A DNA stretch of 64,000 bases, from contig JAFYNJ010000006.1 of the NCBI GenBank assembly GCA_017549805.1, positions 32,747-96,746 of the forward strand. The letters are read 5' to 3'. Position numbers and translations under genes: made by a program. The notes under the pieces were generated by a model. That model was given only the letters and a program-made list of their open reading frames with translations, did no database searches and had not been told where the DNA came from. The DNA is from Bacteroidales bacterium. Lineage in GTDB: Bacteria; Bacteroidota; Bacteroidia; Bacteroidales; F082. Below are positions 51,477 to 59,997 of the stretch, piece by piece. Each line of letters starts with the position of its first letter. The first letter of the stretch is position 1.

Positions 51477-52387
51477 ACATGACGATTGACTTGGGTCGCG
51501 GCCTGGTGCTACGCAACCCTGTGATGACGGCTTCGGGTACCTTCGGCTACGGCGAGGAGTACACCGATTTTGTGGATTTGGCCCAGTTGGGCGGCATCAT
51601 CGTGAAAGGAACAACGCTCCATCCCCGCGAAGGCAATCCCTATCCGCGCATGGCTGAGACACCTTCGGGGATGCTGAACTGTGTGGGGCTGCAGAATAAA
51701 GGTGTCCCATATTTCATCGATAATATTTATCCGCGCATCAAGGATTTTGACACCAACGTTTTACTGAATCTATCGGGTTCTTGCTTGGACGACTATGTGA
51801 AAGGTGCCGAGATGGTGGATGCTTTGGACAGAATTCCTGCCATCGAACTGAATGTGTCGTGTCCCAATGTGAAACAAGGCGGCATGGCTTTTGGCGTGAC
51901 CACTGCGGGCATCTCGCAGGTGGTCTCCGAAGTGCGCAAAGTGTATCACAAGCACCTGATGGTGAAGCTGTCGCCCAATGTGACCAACATCGCCGAAATC
52001 GCACTCGCGGCTGAGGCTTCGGGTGCCGATTCGGTCTCTTTGATCAACACCTTGATGGGCATGGCCATCGACGCAGAACGGCGCAAGCCGAAACTATCCG
52101 TGATCACCGGTGGTCTGTCAGGAGCCTGTTTGAAGCCCGTGGCCTTACGCATGGTGTGGCAGGTGGCCAAGGCGGTGAAGATCCCCGTAGTGGGACTAGG
52201 CGGCATCAGCAATGCCACCGATGCCGTGGAGTTCATGCTGGCAGGTGCTTCCGCCATCGAGATCGGCACGGCCAATTTCATCGATCCCGCCGTCTCAGTA
52301 AAGGTGGCGAAAGGGATGGAGGAATATTGCGAGCGGTATGGATTTGTCAATGTCGCCGATTTGAAAGGACTTATTAACGAACAATAA
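51470..52387 (+). CDS. pyrD: Dihydroorotate dehydrogenase B, catalytic subunit
   Basis: Oxidises dihydroorotate to orotate using FMN; works with PyrK and NAD+. The 305 residues (ATG 51470; ATG 51479 is possible) show [31 protein letters not shown] and [11 protein letters not shown], the catalytic-cysteine motif [21 protein letters not shown], and the FMN phosphate loop [20 protein letters not shown]. Class 1B is supported by the Cys base and the adjacent pyrK. Confidence 0.96.
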   Translation: MVNMTIDLGRGLVLRNPVMTASGTFGYGEEYTDFVDLAQLGGIIVKGTTLHPREGNPYPRMAETPSGMLNCVGLQNKGVPYFIDNIYPRIKDFDTNVLLNLSGSCLDDYVKGAEMVDALDRIPAIELNVSCPNVKQGGMAFGVTTAGISQVVSEVRKVYHKHLMVKLSPNVTNIAEIALAAEASGADSVSLINTLMGMAIDAERRKPKLSVITGGLSGACLKPVALRMVWQVAKAVKIPVVGLGGISNATDAVEFMLAGASAIEIGTANFIDPAVSVKVAKGMEEYCERYGFVNVADLKGLINEQ

Positions 52388-52389
52388 AA

Positions 52390-53076
52390 ATGAAAAAAAT
52401 GAATACAACCAAAAAGGTTCTAGCTGCCATAATGCTAATGATGATGGTTGCTCCAGCCAATGCCCAGGACTGCGAGCATCATACTTTTGTGGATCTCGGC
52501 TTGCCGAGTGGTACATTGTGGTCCGAGACCAACCTTGGAGCTTGTGGAAAGGAAGGAACAGGTGAGATTTTCTCATGGGGAGAAACAGTTCCTCAAACCC
52601 CTTACCACATGAGAAGCACATATAAATACTGCACTAGTGACGACTGGTACACCAAGTATTGCAGCGATTCGTTTTTTGGCTATGAAGGGTATTTCGATGA
52701 CTTGGAAGTACTTCAAGTGAGTGATGATGCGGCTGCAGCCAATTGGGGCTCCGATTGGTGTATCCCGACCCGTGAGCAATGGAAAGAGTTGTTGACCAAT
52801 ACCACAAAAAAATGGTCGGAGTGGTATGGTGTGAAAGGTTGTTTCCTGACCGGTCGGAATGGTAAAAGCATCTTCTTGCCTGCCGCTGGCACCTACTTCG
52901 GCGAGGAAAGCTATAACGATGAACAAGCAGGGTATTATTGGTCGAGCTCACTTAATGTCAATGGACCCGACTGTGCATACGTTTTCTACTTTGATGCGAA
53001 TCGTGCTGAAATGTCCAGTTTCCCTCGAACCAATGGGATGTCAATTCGACCAGTTCGCGCTTCGCGTAAGAAATAA
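52390..53076 (+). CDS. Exported Fib_succ_major/DUF1566-type domain protein (copy 1)
   Basis: 228 residues with a signal peptide (MNTTKKVLAAIMLMMM, cleaved near ANAQ). The domain starts VDLGLPSGTLWSETNLGAC, then EIFSWGETVP, NWGSDWCIPTREQWKELL, SIFLPAAGTY, YYWSSSL and ends SIRPVRAS. This is the pattern of the Fibrobacter succinogenes major paralogous domain, found in many copies in gut Bacteroidetes, usually on surface-exposed proteins of unknown role. It starts two bases after pyrD and could be cotranscribed. Two paralogues lie at 59998 and 62145. Confidence 0.82.
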   Translation: MKKMNTTKKVLAAIMLMMMVAPANAQDCEHHTFVDLGLPSGTLWSETNLGACGKEGTGEIFSWGETVPQTPYHMRSTYKYCTSDDWYTKYCSDSFFGYEGYFDDLEVLQVSDDAAAANWGSDWCIPTREQWKELLTNTTKKWSEWYGVKGCFLTGRNGKSIFLPAAGTYFGEESYNDEQAGYYWSSSLNVNGPDCAYVFYFDANRAEMSSFPRTNGMSIRPVRASRKK

Positions 53077-53078
53077 TA

Positions 53079-54095
53079 CTATTGGATGAAATTCACTTCC
53101 GGACTAATCTTGATCCCGAACTTCTCTTCAACAGATTGCTGAATCTTCTGGGATAATTCCACGATGTCGCGGCCGGTGCCACCACCAAGATGCACCAACA
53201 CTAAGGCCTGCTTTTCATACACGCCGACATGATCGTCGTGCCAGCCTTTCCAGCCTGCCTGTTCGATGAGCCATCCTGCCGGGATCTTCACCCTGCCGTC
53301 GGGTTCGTCGTAATGCGGCATGTTAGGATATTGCTGCTTCAACGCTTCAAATTGTTCCAGTTTCACGACTGGGTTCTTGAAGAAACTGCCGGCATTGCCG
53401 ATCTTTTTCACATCGGGCAGCTTGGCATCGCGGATGGCACAGATGGCATCGTGCAGCTGCTGTAAGGTAGGTTGTTCCATGCCGTGTTCGGCAAGGTAAG
53501 CCTTGATGTTGCCATAGTCAAGCTTCAAGTCGGTTTGTTTTTTGAGCTGGAACTCAACCGAGGTAATGACATATTGGCCTCGCAACATGCCTTTGAAGAT
53601 GCTTTGACGGTAGCCGAAGCAGCATTCCTTGTTGTCGAAAACACGTTTCTTGCCTGTCTCCAAATGGATGGCTTCACATTTCAAAAAGCTATCCTTCAGC
53701 TCCATGCCGTAAGCGCCGATGTTCTGCACGGGGGCCGCACCCACCTTGCCTGGGATATGGGCAAGGTTTTCCACGCCATAATAGCCTTTGCTTACCATCA
53801 GCTTGACGAACTCGGGCCAGTCCTCGCCGGCTTGGGCGCGGACGATGATATTGTTGCCATCGTCAGCCACCGTCTTGATGCCCTTGTTGTTCATCAAGAT
53901 GACGAGGCCGTCGAAATACTCCTGGGTCAGCAGGATGTTGTTTCCGCCACTAAGAATCAAATGCTTCTCTTGCTTGAACTCAGGCGTTCTGATGAGTCGC
54001 TGAAGGTCGTTGGCATCGTTGATTTCAACGAAATATTTCGCCGTGGCATTGAAACCGAAGCTATTGTAAGGCTGTAGGTTGACGTTGGTTTTCAT
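53079..54095 (-). CDS. murB: UDP-N-acetylenolpyruvoylglucosamine reductase
   Basis: FAD enzyme that reduces UDP-GlcNAc-enolpyruvate to UDP-MurNAc in peptidoglycan synthesis. The 338 residues match type I MurB: NSFGFNATAKYF at the start, ILSGGNNILL, ENLAHIPGKVGAAPVQNIGA, FGYRQSIFKG with the substrate Tyr/Arg, KKIGNAGSFFKNPV with the catalytic Ser, and PAGWLIEQAGWKG. It is transcribed alone, diverging from the glycosyltransferase at 54164. Confidence 0.96.
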   Translation of the reverse strand: MKTNVNLQPYNSFGFNATAKYFVEINDANDLQRLIRTPEFKQEKHLILSGGNNILLTQEYFDGLVILMNNKGIKTVADDGNNIIVRAQAGEDWPEFVKLMVSKGYYGVENLAHIPGKVGAAPVQNIGAYGMELKDSFLKCEAIHLETGKKRVFDNKECCFGYRQSIFKGMLRGQYVITSVEFQLKKQTDLKLDYGNIKAYLAEHGMEQPTLQQLHDAICAIRDAKLPDVKKIGNAGSFFKNPVVKLEQFEALKQQYPNMPHYDEPDGRVKIPAGWLIEQAGWKGWHDDHVGVYEKQALVLVHLGGGTGRDIVELSQKIQQSVEEKFGIKISPEVNFIQ

Positions 54096-54100
54096 AGGTG

Positions 54101-54108
54101 CAAAAATA
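54101..54108 (-). promoter_or_regulatory. -7 promoter element for murB
   Basis: TATTTTTG on the minus strand, only five bases before the murB ATG, implying a leaderless or nearly leaderless mRNA. Confidence 0.5.
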
Positions 54109-54150
54109 GTGATAATTCCTCATTTCCCATTCCAAATTCCTAAATTTTCC

Positions 54151-54158
54151 TACCTTTG
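54151..54158 (+). promoter_or_regulatory. -7 promoter element for glycosyltransferase pair
   Basis: TACCTTTG matches TAnnTTTG, five bases before the ATG at 54164; again almost no leader. Confidence 0.5.
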
Positions 54159-54163
54159 CGGCA

Positions 54164-55279
54164 ATGAAGCGTGTCATCGTATCGGTCATCAACGACCTGG
54201 TCACCGACCAAAGGGTCAACAAATCGTGCCTCACCTTGCAAAAGATGGGGTATGAAGTGCTGTTGGTAGGCCGCAAGCAACGCAAGAGTCCTCCTATGGA
54301 TGAGCGTCCCTACGATACGAAAAGGATGAAACTGCTCTTCGAGAAAGGGCCTTTGTTCTACGCGGAGTTCAACACCCGACTGTTTTTCTTCCTGCTTTTC
54401 CATAAAGCCCAATTGTTGCTTTCCAACGACTTGGACACGGCGTTGCCGAACCACTATGTATCCAGGTTGAAAGGCATCAAGATGATTTACGACAGCCATG
54501 AGTATTTCACCGAGACGCCGGAACTAGTGGGTCGTCCGAGGGTACAACGGGTATGGAAACGCATCGAGCGACGGGTGGTTCCTAAGCTCAAGGAGATGAT
54601 CACGGTGAGCGATTCCATTGCCTCCTTGTTTGAACAGCAATATGGTGTGAAGTGCCATGTGGTTAGAAACATCCCGCCAAAGGCAGCCTTGCCACCTAAG
54701 GGCGACAAAAAGACATTGGGGTTGCCTGAAGACAAGCATCTGCTGGTGTTGCAAGGCTCGGGGATCAACATCCAACGAGGGGCGGAAGAACTGGTGGAAG
54801 CCATGCAGTATCTGGACGATTGCTTTCTGATGGTAATTGGGGGCGGTGATGTGCTACCCATTCTGAAACAACGGGTTTCGGAGCTTCACATCGAGAATCG
54901 AGTGCGATTCCTCCCAAGGATGCCTTACTCCGACATGATGGCCTACACGCAGTTGGCGGAGCTGGGTTTTGTGATCGACAAGGACACTAATCCCAACTAC
55001 CGCTTTTGCCTGCCCAACAAGCTGTTCGACTTTATCCAGGCGGGCGTTCCGATTGTGGCGTCGCATTTGGTTGAAATTGAGAAAATCATCAAAAAATACG
55101 ATATCGGTTTGTTCATTCCCGACCATGATCCCCAATCGATAGCGGCTACCATCCGCGAAGGCTTGTCGGATCGGGAAAGCAGGACCCGTTGGCAACATGG
55201 ATTGGCTTTGGCTGCCGAGGAACTGTGCTGGGAAAACGAGCAACAAACCTTGATGGAAATCTACAAGCATTATGAATGA
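54164..55279 (+). CDS. Glycosyltransferase (GT4-like)
   Basis: GT-B glycosyltransferase of 371 residues. N-terminal domain begins MKRVIVSVINDLVTDQRVNK, with MIYDSHEYFTETPELVGRP, a motif common in Bacteroidetes glycosyltransferases. The donor domain has LVLQGSGINIQRGAEELVEA, VIGGGDVLPILKQRV and NKLFDFIQAGVPIVASHLVE. Its end overlaps the next glycosyltransferase gene by eight bases. Target glycan unknown. Confidence 0.87.
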   Translation: MKRVIVSVINDLVTDQRVNKSCLTLQKMGYEVLLVGRKQRKSPPMDERPYDTKRMKLLFEKGPLFYAEFNTRLFFFLLFHKAQLLLSNDLDTALPNHYVSRLKGIKMIYDSHEYFTETPELVGRPRVQRVWKRIERRVVPKLKEMITVSDSIASLFEQQYGVKCHVVRNIPPKAALPPKGDKKTLGLPEDKHLLVLQGSGINIQRGAEELVEAMQYLDDCFLMVIGGGDVLPILKQRVSELHIENRVRFLPRMPYSDMMAYTQLAELGFVIDKDTNPNYRFCLPNKLFDFIQAGVPIVASHLVEIEKIIKKYDIGLFIPDHDPQSIAATIREGLSDRESRTRWQHGLALAAEELCWENEQQTLMEIYKHYE

Positions 55280-56396
55280 CTCTGATTATCACCTACATGT
55301 CATTACTTTCGACGTGCCATATCCTGCCAACTACGGTGGGGTGATCGATGTGTTTTATCGTGTCAAGGCTTTGTCGGAAGCAGGGGTGAAGGTGCATCTG
55401 CATTGTTTTGAATATGGCAGGGGCGAGGCCGAGGTACTCGACCGTTGCCATGAGGTGAAGTATTACAAGAGGGACACTTCTTTTTGGAAGCAGTTTTGCC
55501 GTGAGCCCTACGTGGTAGCTTCCAGGCGTTCCGAGGCATTGTTCCAAGACCTGTTGAAGGACGATTACCCGATTCTCTGCGAAGGCCTGCATACTACGGC
55601 GGTGCTGACTGACAGCCGCTTCCAGCATAGAAAGGTCTTTGTGAGGGCGCATAATGTGGAACACGACTATTACCGACTATTGGCCGATTCGGAGCCGACC
55701 TGCTGGAAACGTTGGTTTTATAGAATGGAGGCGAGAAAGCTGAAGCGATATGAGCCTGTGTTGAAGAAAGCCTCGGGTATCTTTGCCATTACGCAACACG
55801 ACACGGATTATTTCAACGAGCATTATGGCCATGCCCTCCTTATCCCCGGCTTCAGTGCGGTGAGCAAGGTCTGCTCAGAGACGGGTAGGGGCGACTATGT
55901 GTTGTATCACGGCAACCTCTCTGTGGCGGAAAACAAGAAAGCCGCAGAGTGGCTCATCGAGAATGTGTTTTCAGAGATGGACGTTCCTTGCGTGGTGGCA
56001 GGGTTGAATCCACCTGAAAGCCTCCGGAAGCTTTGCGACCGTTATGTACATGTCACGCTTAAGGCGAATCCCGGTGATGCCGAGATGATTGACCTGATCC
56101 GCAATGCCCAAATCAACGTGATGGTGACGGACCAGCCGACGGGTTTGAAGCTGAAGCTGCTGAATGCCTTGTACAACGGACGTTTCTGCCTGGTCAACGA
56201 CGACATGGTGCGCGGCACCTCATTGAATCAATTGTGCGTGGTGGCTGAGACGCCGGAACAGTTCGTCGCAGAGATCAAGCGTTTGATGGACGAGGATTTC
56301 ACCGAAGACGACATCGAGGAACGCGACGACGCCATGAAGGAATTGTATCAGAATGACAATAACGCACTTGTCTTAATACGCACTATTTTTCAATAA
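55272..56396 (+). CDS. Glycosyltransferase family protein
   Basis: Predicted glycosyltransferase of 374 residues. It starts LHVITFDVPYPANYGGVIDV, with VFVRAHNVEHDYYRLLA, the acceptor-domain segment FAITQHDTDYFNEHYG, and YVLYHGNLSVAENKKAAEWL plus GLKLKLLNALYNGRFCLVND in the donor domain. It is coupled to the upstream glycosyltransferase; both may act one after the other on a cell-surface or lipid glycan. Confidence 0.83.
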   Translation: MNDSDYHLHVITFDVPYPANYGGVIDVFYRVKALSEAGVKVHLHCFEYGRGEAEVLDRCHEVKYYKRDTSFWKQFCREPYVVASRRSEALFQDLLKDDYPILCEGLHTTAVLTDSRFQHRKVFVRAHNVEHDYYRLLADSEPTCWKRWFYRMEARKLKRYEPVLKKASGIFAITQHDTDYFNEHYGHALLIPGFSAVSKVCSETGRGDYVLYHGNLSVAENKKAAEWLIENVFSEMDVPCVVAGLNPPESLRKLCDRYVHVTLKANPGDAEMIDLIRNAQINVMVTDQPTGLKLKLLNALYNGRFCLVNDDMVRGTSLNQLCVVAETPEQFVAEIKRLMDEDFTEDDIEERDDAMKELYQNDNNALVLIRTIFQ

Positions 56397-56404
56397 CCGT
56401 TCCT

Positions 56405-56445
56405 TTTTCACCTTTCACCTCTCACCTTTCATCTTCCCTCACTCC
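56405..56445. repeat. Short-period CACCTTTCACCT-type repeat at gene ends
   Basis: Imperfect repeats of the words CACCTTT, CACCTCT and CATCTTCC fill the space between the convergent glycosyltransferase and FtsE-like genes and run into the FtsE-like stop. They resemble in style the word repeats at 16614-16690 and 58640-58690. Confidence 0.6.
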
Positions 56446-57113
56446 ACCCTAGAGCAAACCACCTGATGGTTCTCGCATTTGAGGATGCGTCCCGGGTATT
56501 TCTGGATGAGTCCGTAGTTATGGGTCGCCATGAGCACGGCAGTGCCGCTGTCGGCAATCCGCAACAGCATCTTAAGCACGTCGAGGGCGGTCTCGGGGTC
56601 GAGGTTGCCCGTAGGCTCGTCGGCCAAGATGGCATCGGGGTTGTTGAGCAAGGCACGGGCGATGGCTACGCCTTGGCGTTCGCCACCGGAGAGGTTGTAA
56701 GGCATGTTTTTGCGTTTGTCCTTCAGGCCCACCTTGTCCAAAACCAGGTCGATGCGCTCGCTGATCTCGTCTTCGTCATACCATCCCGTGGCTTTGAGCA
56801 CAAACTCAAGGTTGGCTTCCACATCGCGGTCATCAAGCAGCTGGAAGTCCTGGAAAACGATGCCCAGCTTCCTTCTCAGATAGGGGATTTCCTTGCGGGT
56901 GATCTCCGTCAAGTCGAAACCGGCCACGTTGACGGTGCCGTCATAAACGGGCAGCTCAGCATAGAGCGTCCTGAGCAGCGATGATTTGCCACTGCCGGTT
57001 CGGCCGATGAGATAGACGAACTCTCCTTTGCCGATACTGAAAGTCACATCGGAGAGCACGATGTTGTCGCGTTGATAGATGGTAGCGTCTTTTAGTTCGA
57101 TGATTGCGTCCAT
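56439..57113 (-). CDS. ftsE: ABC transporter ATP-binding protein, FtsE-like
   Basis: ATPase of 224 residues, as in FtsE, which with FtsX links division to peptidoglycan hydrolases. Walker A GRTGSGKSS (37-45), Q-loop GIVFQDFQLL, signature LSGGERQGVAIARAL, Walker B AILADEPTGNLDPETA and H-loop ATHNY. VYLIGRTGSGKSSLLRTLY is characteristic of Bacteroidetes FtsE. No ftsX is next to it, so assignment rests on sequence alone; a LolD-type ATPase is the alternative. Confidence 0.82.
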   Translation of the reverse strand: MDAIIELKDATIYQRDNIVLSDVTFSIGKGEFVYLIGRTGSGKSSLLRTLYAELPVYDGTVNVAGFDLTEITRKEIPYLRRKLGIVFQDFQLLDDRDVEANLEFVLKATGWYDEDEISERIDLVLDKVGLKDKRKNMPYNLSGGERQGVAIARALLNNPDAILADEPTGNLDPETALDVLKMLLRIADSGTAVLMATHNYGLIQKYPGRILKCENHQVVCSRVE

Positions 57114-57122
57114 AGTGCTCGA

Positions 57123-58634
57123 TTAGTTATGCATGGGTTTTAGGAGGTCGTTCACGGTCTTGACGGGGTTGAAGGTCTCGATGGGCACCTCCACGAAGAG
57201 GGTGATCCAGTCGGCCATGGCACCGTTCCAAAGGCCAGGCAACTCAAGGGCTTTCAGCTCGCGGCCATCCTTTGACTTGCTGGAAACAAAGCCGGTGCTG
57301 GGATCGACATAATCGGTGAGGTTGAAGGCTTCGCCTTTGTAGTTCCAACAGCCACAAACCAGATCGACGGGATTGAAGTGGGTGGCACCTTTGAAGATGG
57401 CTTCCTGATCCTCCTTGCCGTGGTTGATTTGCGAGGATTCGATGATTTGCAGTGAGACCTCGTCGTTGTTGTTTCTCACCCAGAAGGGGCCGCCGCCGGG
57501 CTCGCCCTCGTTCTTCACCATGCCGCAGATGCGCATCGGGCGGTTGAGGCGGTCATAAAGGAAGTCGATCTTCTCCATAGGTTCGTAGGCGTTGACGAAA
57601 TCGGGGATGTCGAGATGGAGCTGCTCCTTGGCGAAACTCATGATCTCCTTCAGATCGTCCTCGGTCAAGCCGCCTTCGTCCAACATTTCCAGGTATTCGA
57701 AGGTCAGTTGTTGCAGCCTCAATAGCATGCCGGCGAGAGCCTTCTTATAAGTGACGGTGGTCTCCATCCTTGTCTCTGGCACGATGTTGTCGATGTTCTT
57801 GATGAACACGATCTCCTGGCCAAGATCATTGAGGTTTTCGATGAGGGCACCATGGCCGCCGGGACGGAACAGCAATTTGCCGTCCTTCTCGCGGAAGAGG
57901 TTGCCTTCGTCGTCGATGGCCACCGTGTCGGTGGACGGTTTCTGGCAGGAATAGCTGATTTCATAGCGGACGCCGTATTTGGCTTCGTATGCGAATTTCA
58001 AGTTCCTGACGGTTTCCGTGAAGAGAAACTCGTGCTCTGGCGAGACGGTGAAATGCAGCCTGGCGACGCCATCGTTGGAAGCGGCATATCGGGCGGCTTC
58101 AACCAAATGCTCTTCCAATGCCAAACGGTCGAATCCGTCGTAATGATGGAACTTGAGCAGCGCCTTGGGAAGCTTGCCGTAGCTTAGGCCGTCGTCTGTG
58201 AGCAATGCCTTCACGACATCGACTTTGCGGTTGTCGTTCACTAAAGCATCGATGCTGGTGCCATAAAGCCTTTGGCAGGTTTTTTCAAGGTCGCTGGAGA
58301 ATGCGAAACAATGGATGTGGGCGAAAAAGATGTCGGTAAACTTTATATCCACGCCGCTATCCATGAAAGCAAACAGGTCCTTGAACATCCGGGATGCGGC
58401 TCCAGAGGCAGGCACGAACTTGGTGAACTGATAATATTCACGGTCCTCCTCGAAGGCGTCGGTCATCTGTTTCACTTGGTCGTCGGTCATGCGGATGATG
58501 CCGTCGCCGATGGTGGCTGCACGCACAAGCTGGACGTATGCGGTGCCCCGTTTCAGCTGAGCCACCTGCTGGTTCACTTGTTCTTCCGTAATGTTCCGTT
58601 CTTTGATCTGCTCTAAATCTTGTTTATTCATCAT
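57123..58634 (-). CDS. DUF4301 family protein
   Basis: Conserved Bacteroidetes protein of 503 residues, no signal peptide. Family signs: KFVPASGAASRMFKDLFAF near residue 80, LFRPGGHGALIENLNDL near 260, KNIDNIVPE, and RICGMVKNEGEPGGGPFWVR around 365. The GGHGALI and KNIDN segments recall the nucleotide-sugar pyrophosphorylase fold, so a UTP- or sugar-handling role has some appeal but is inference. It lies nine bases upstream of the FtsE-like gene. Confidence 0.85.
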   Translation of the reverse strand: MMNKQDLEQIKERNITEEQVNQQVAQLKRGTAYVQLVRAATIGDGIIRMTDDQVKQMTDAFEEDREYYQFTKFVPASGAASRMFKDLFAFMDSGVDIKFTDIFFAHIHCFAFSSDLEKTCQRLYGTSIDALVNDNRKVDVVKALLTDDGLSYGKLPKALLKFHHYDGFDRLALEEHLVEAARYAASNDGVARLHFTVSPEHEFLFTETVRNLKFAYEAKYGVRYEISYSCQKPSTDTVAIDDEGNLFREKDGKLLFRPGGHGALIENLNDLGQEIVFIKNIDNIVPETRMETTVTYKKALAGMLLRLQQLTFEYLEMLDEGGLTEDDLKEIMSFAKEQLHLDIPDFVNAYEPMEKIDFLYDRLNRPMRICGMVKNEGEPGGGPFWVRNNNDEVSLQIIESSQINHGKEDQEAIFKGATHFNPVDLVCGCWNYKGEAFNLTDYVDPSTGFVSSKSKDGRELKALELPGLWNGAMADWITLFVEVPIETFNPVKTVNDLLKPMHN

Positions 58635-58639
58635 ATTGC

Positions 58640-58695
58640 TTATAGTTTTCCGTTTTCCGTTCTCCGTTTTCCGTTTTCAGCTTTCAGCTCTCAGC
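58640..58695. repeat. TTTTCCG / TTTCAGC word repeat between genes
   Basis: The gap between the TPM-domain and DUF4301 genes is made of TTTTCCG (four to five imperfect copies) passing into TTTCAGCTCTCAGC words. No gene or promoter is visible in it. Confidence 0.65.
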
Positions 58696-59478
58696 TCACC
58701 AGCTTCCGCTCGCTCCTCCTCCGCCGAAGCCTCCGCCTCCAAATCCGCCGAAGCCACCTCCTCCGCCGAAGCCTCCACCGAAGCCACCACCACTGAAGCC
58801 GCCACCGCCCATGGGGATCCAAATGGTTCTGTGGCCGCCCCCGGTATAGTTCTGTCCGTTGTTGTCGGAGAACTTCGTGAAGATGATCACAATCGCGATA
58901 ATCAGGAGGATGATGAGCCAGAGGGGGAAGCCGTCGTCGGCGTATTCGTCTTGGGTAAACTTGCCTGAGCAGAGTTCCATGATCACGTTGACGGCATTGT
59001 CGATGCCCGTGTAATAGTCGCCATTTTGGAACTCCGGGATCATTTCCTTCTCAACGATGCGTTTGGCAGTGGCATCGGTGATATAGGGTTCCATGCCGTA
59101 GCCGGGACTGATGTTCACCCGACCTTTGCTATGCTCTGTTGCCGGTTTCACGAGGATGACCACGCCATTGTTCTTGCCTTTTTGTCCCACGCCCCAGCTG
59201 TGGCCGATCTCGGTGGCATATTGTTCAACGCTGTAGCCTTGCAGGTCATCTACAAGCAGGACAAGGATCTGGGTGGAGGTGCTGTCGTCATACGCCACCA
59301 GCTTATTCTCCAACGCGTTGACTTGGGAGGTGCTCAAAGTGCCTGTGTAGTCGTTCACCAACCGTGGTGGTACGGGTTGAGAGGGCAACTGGGCATGGAG
59401 GTTTGTGCAGAGAGCCAATAACAAAAGCAGCAGAAGAGAGGCTTTCCCATGGGATTGATATGTGTTGGTTCCTTTCAT
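58696..59478 (-). CDS. TPM domain membrane protein with Gly-rich tail (YgcG-like)
   Basis: 260 residues. Signal peptide (up to LHAQ), then a TPM domain (about 40-175: VNDYTGTLSTSQVNALENKL, QILVLLVDDLQGYSVEQYA, INISPGYGMEPYITD-like core), a helix (about 185-203, LWLIILLIIAIVIIFTKF) and a tail made almost only of Gly and Phe. TPM proteins are linked to envelope upkeep and photosystem repair in plants; the bacterial role is unclear. It starts seven bases after the smaller TPM gene. The Gly-rich tail DNA is repetitive and may vary in length. Confidence 0.85.
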   Translation of the reverse strand: MKGTNTYQSHGKASLLLLLLLALCTNLHAQLPSQPVPPRLVNDYTGTLSTSQVNALENKLVAYDDSTSTQILVLLVDDLQGYSVEQYATEIGHSWGVGQKGKNNGVVILVKPATEHSKGRVNISPGYGMEPYITDATAKRIVEKEMIPEFQNGDYYTGIDNAVNVIMELCSGKFTQDEYADDGFPLWLIILLIIAIVIIFTKFSDNNGQNYTGGGHRTIWIPMGGGGFSGGGFGGGFGGGGGFGGFGGGGFGGGGASGSW

Positions 59479-59485
59479 CTTGCCG

Positions 59486-59929
59486 TCAGTTGTTTTCGTA
59501 TGAAATGTCGTCAGGAATCTCGTTGACGTCGTCGGATTGGTAGGGGAAATGGGTCTTGAGCTTCTCGCCGCAGCGGAGGATGCCTTGCTCCAATCCGTCG
59601 GCGAAGCGGCCTTCCTTGAAATGAGCGAGCATCATGTCCTTGACATCGTTCCAAAAGCCGTCTTCCACCACCTTGTCAATGCCTTCGTCACCAAGGATGG
59701 CGAACTTGCGGTCTTTCACGGCCAGATAGATCAAAACGCCATTGCGGAGCTTGGTCTCATCGAGCTTCAGATGCTTGAAGATATAAAGGCTGCGCTCTTC
59801 CACGTTGCCACGGCAGTGGTTCTCGATATGCACCTTGATCTCGCCTGAGGTGTTCAGCTCGGCTTGCTTGATGGCCTCCACTACACGGCGGTCTTCATCA
59901 CGGTTCAGTATGTTGATGGCATTGGACAT
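59486..59929 (-). CDS. TPM domain protein, soluble
   Basis: 147 residues from ATG 59929 (MSNAINILNRDEDRRVVEAI); an ATG at 59941 is possible but closer to the promoter. The TPM fold shows AELNTSGEIKVHIENHC, RNGVLIYLAVKDRKFAILGD and FKEGRFADGLEQGILRCGE. No signal peptide, so it should be cytoplasmic, paired with the membrane TPM protein downstream. LemA, often in such operons, is not here. Confidence 0.85.
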   Translation of the reverse strand: MSNAINILNRDEDRRVVEAIKQAELNTSGEIKVHIENHCRGNVEERSLYIFKHLKLDETKLRNGVLIYLAVKDRKFAILGDEGIDKVVEDGFWNDVKDMMLAHFKEGRFADGLEQGILRCGEKLKTHFPYQSDDVNEIPDDISYENN

Positions 59930-59948
59930 TCTTATCCGCATTTGAGCG

Positions 59949-59956
59949 CAAATGTA
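59949..59956 (-). promoter_or_regulatory. -7 promoter element for the TPM gene pair
   Basis: TACATTTG on the minus strand, 19 bases before the ATG at 59929; fits TAnnTTTG. Confidence 0.45.
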
Positions 59957-59997
59957 ATGTTTTTTTTGTTTATTTGCATGGTAAAACTAATAATAAG

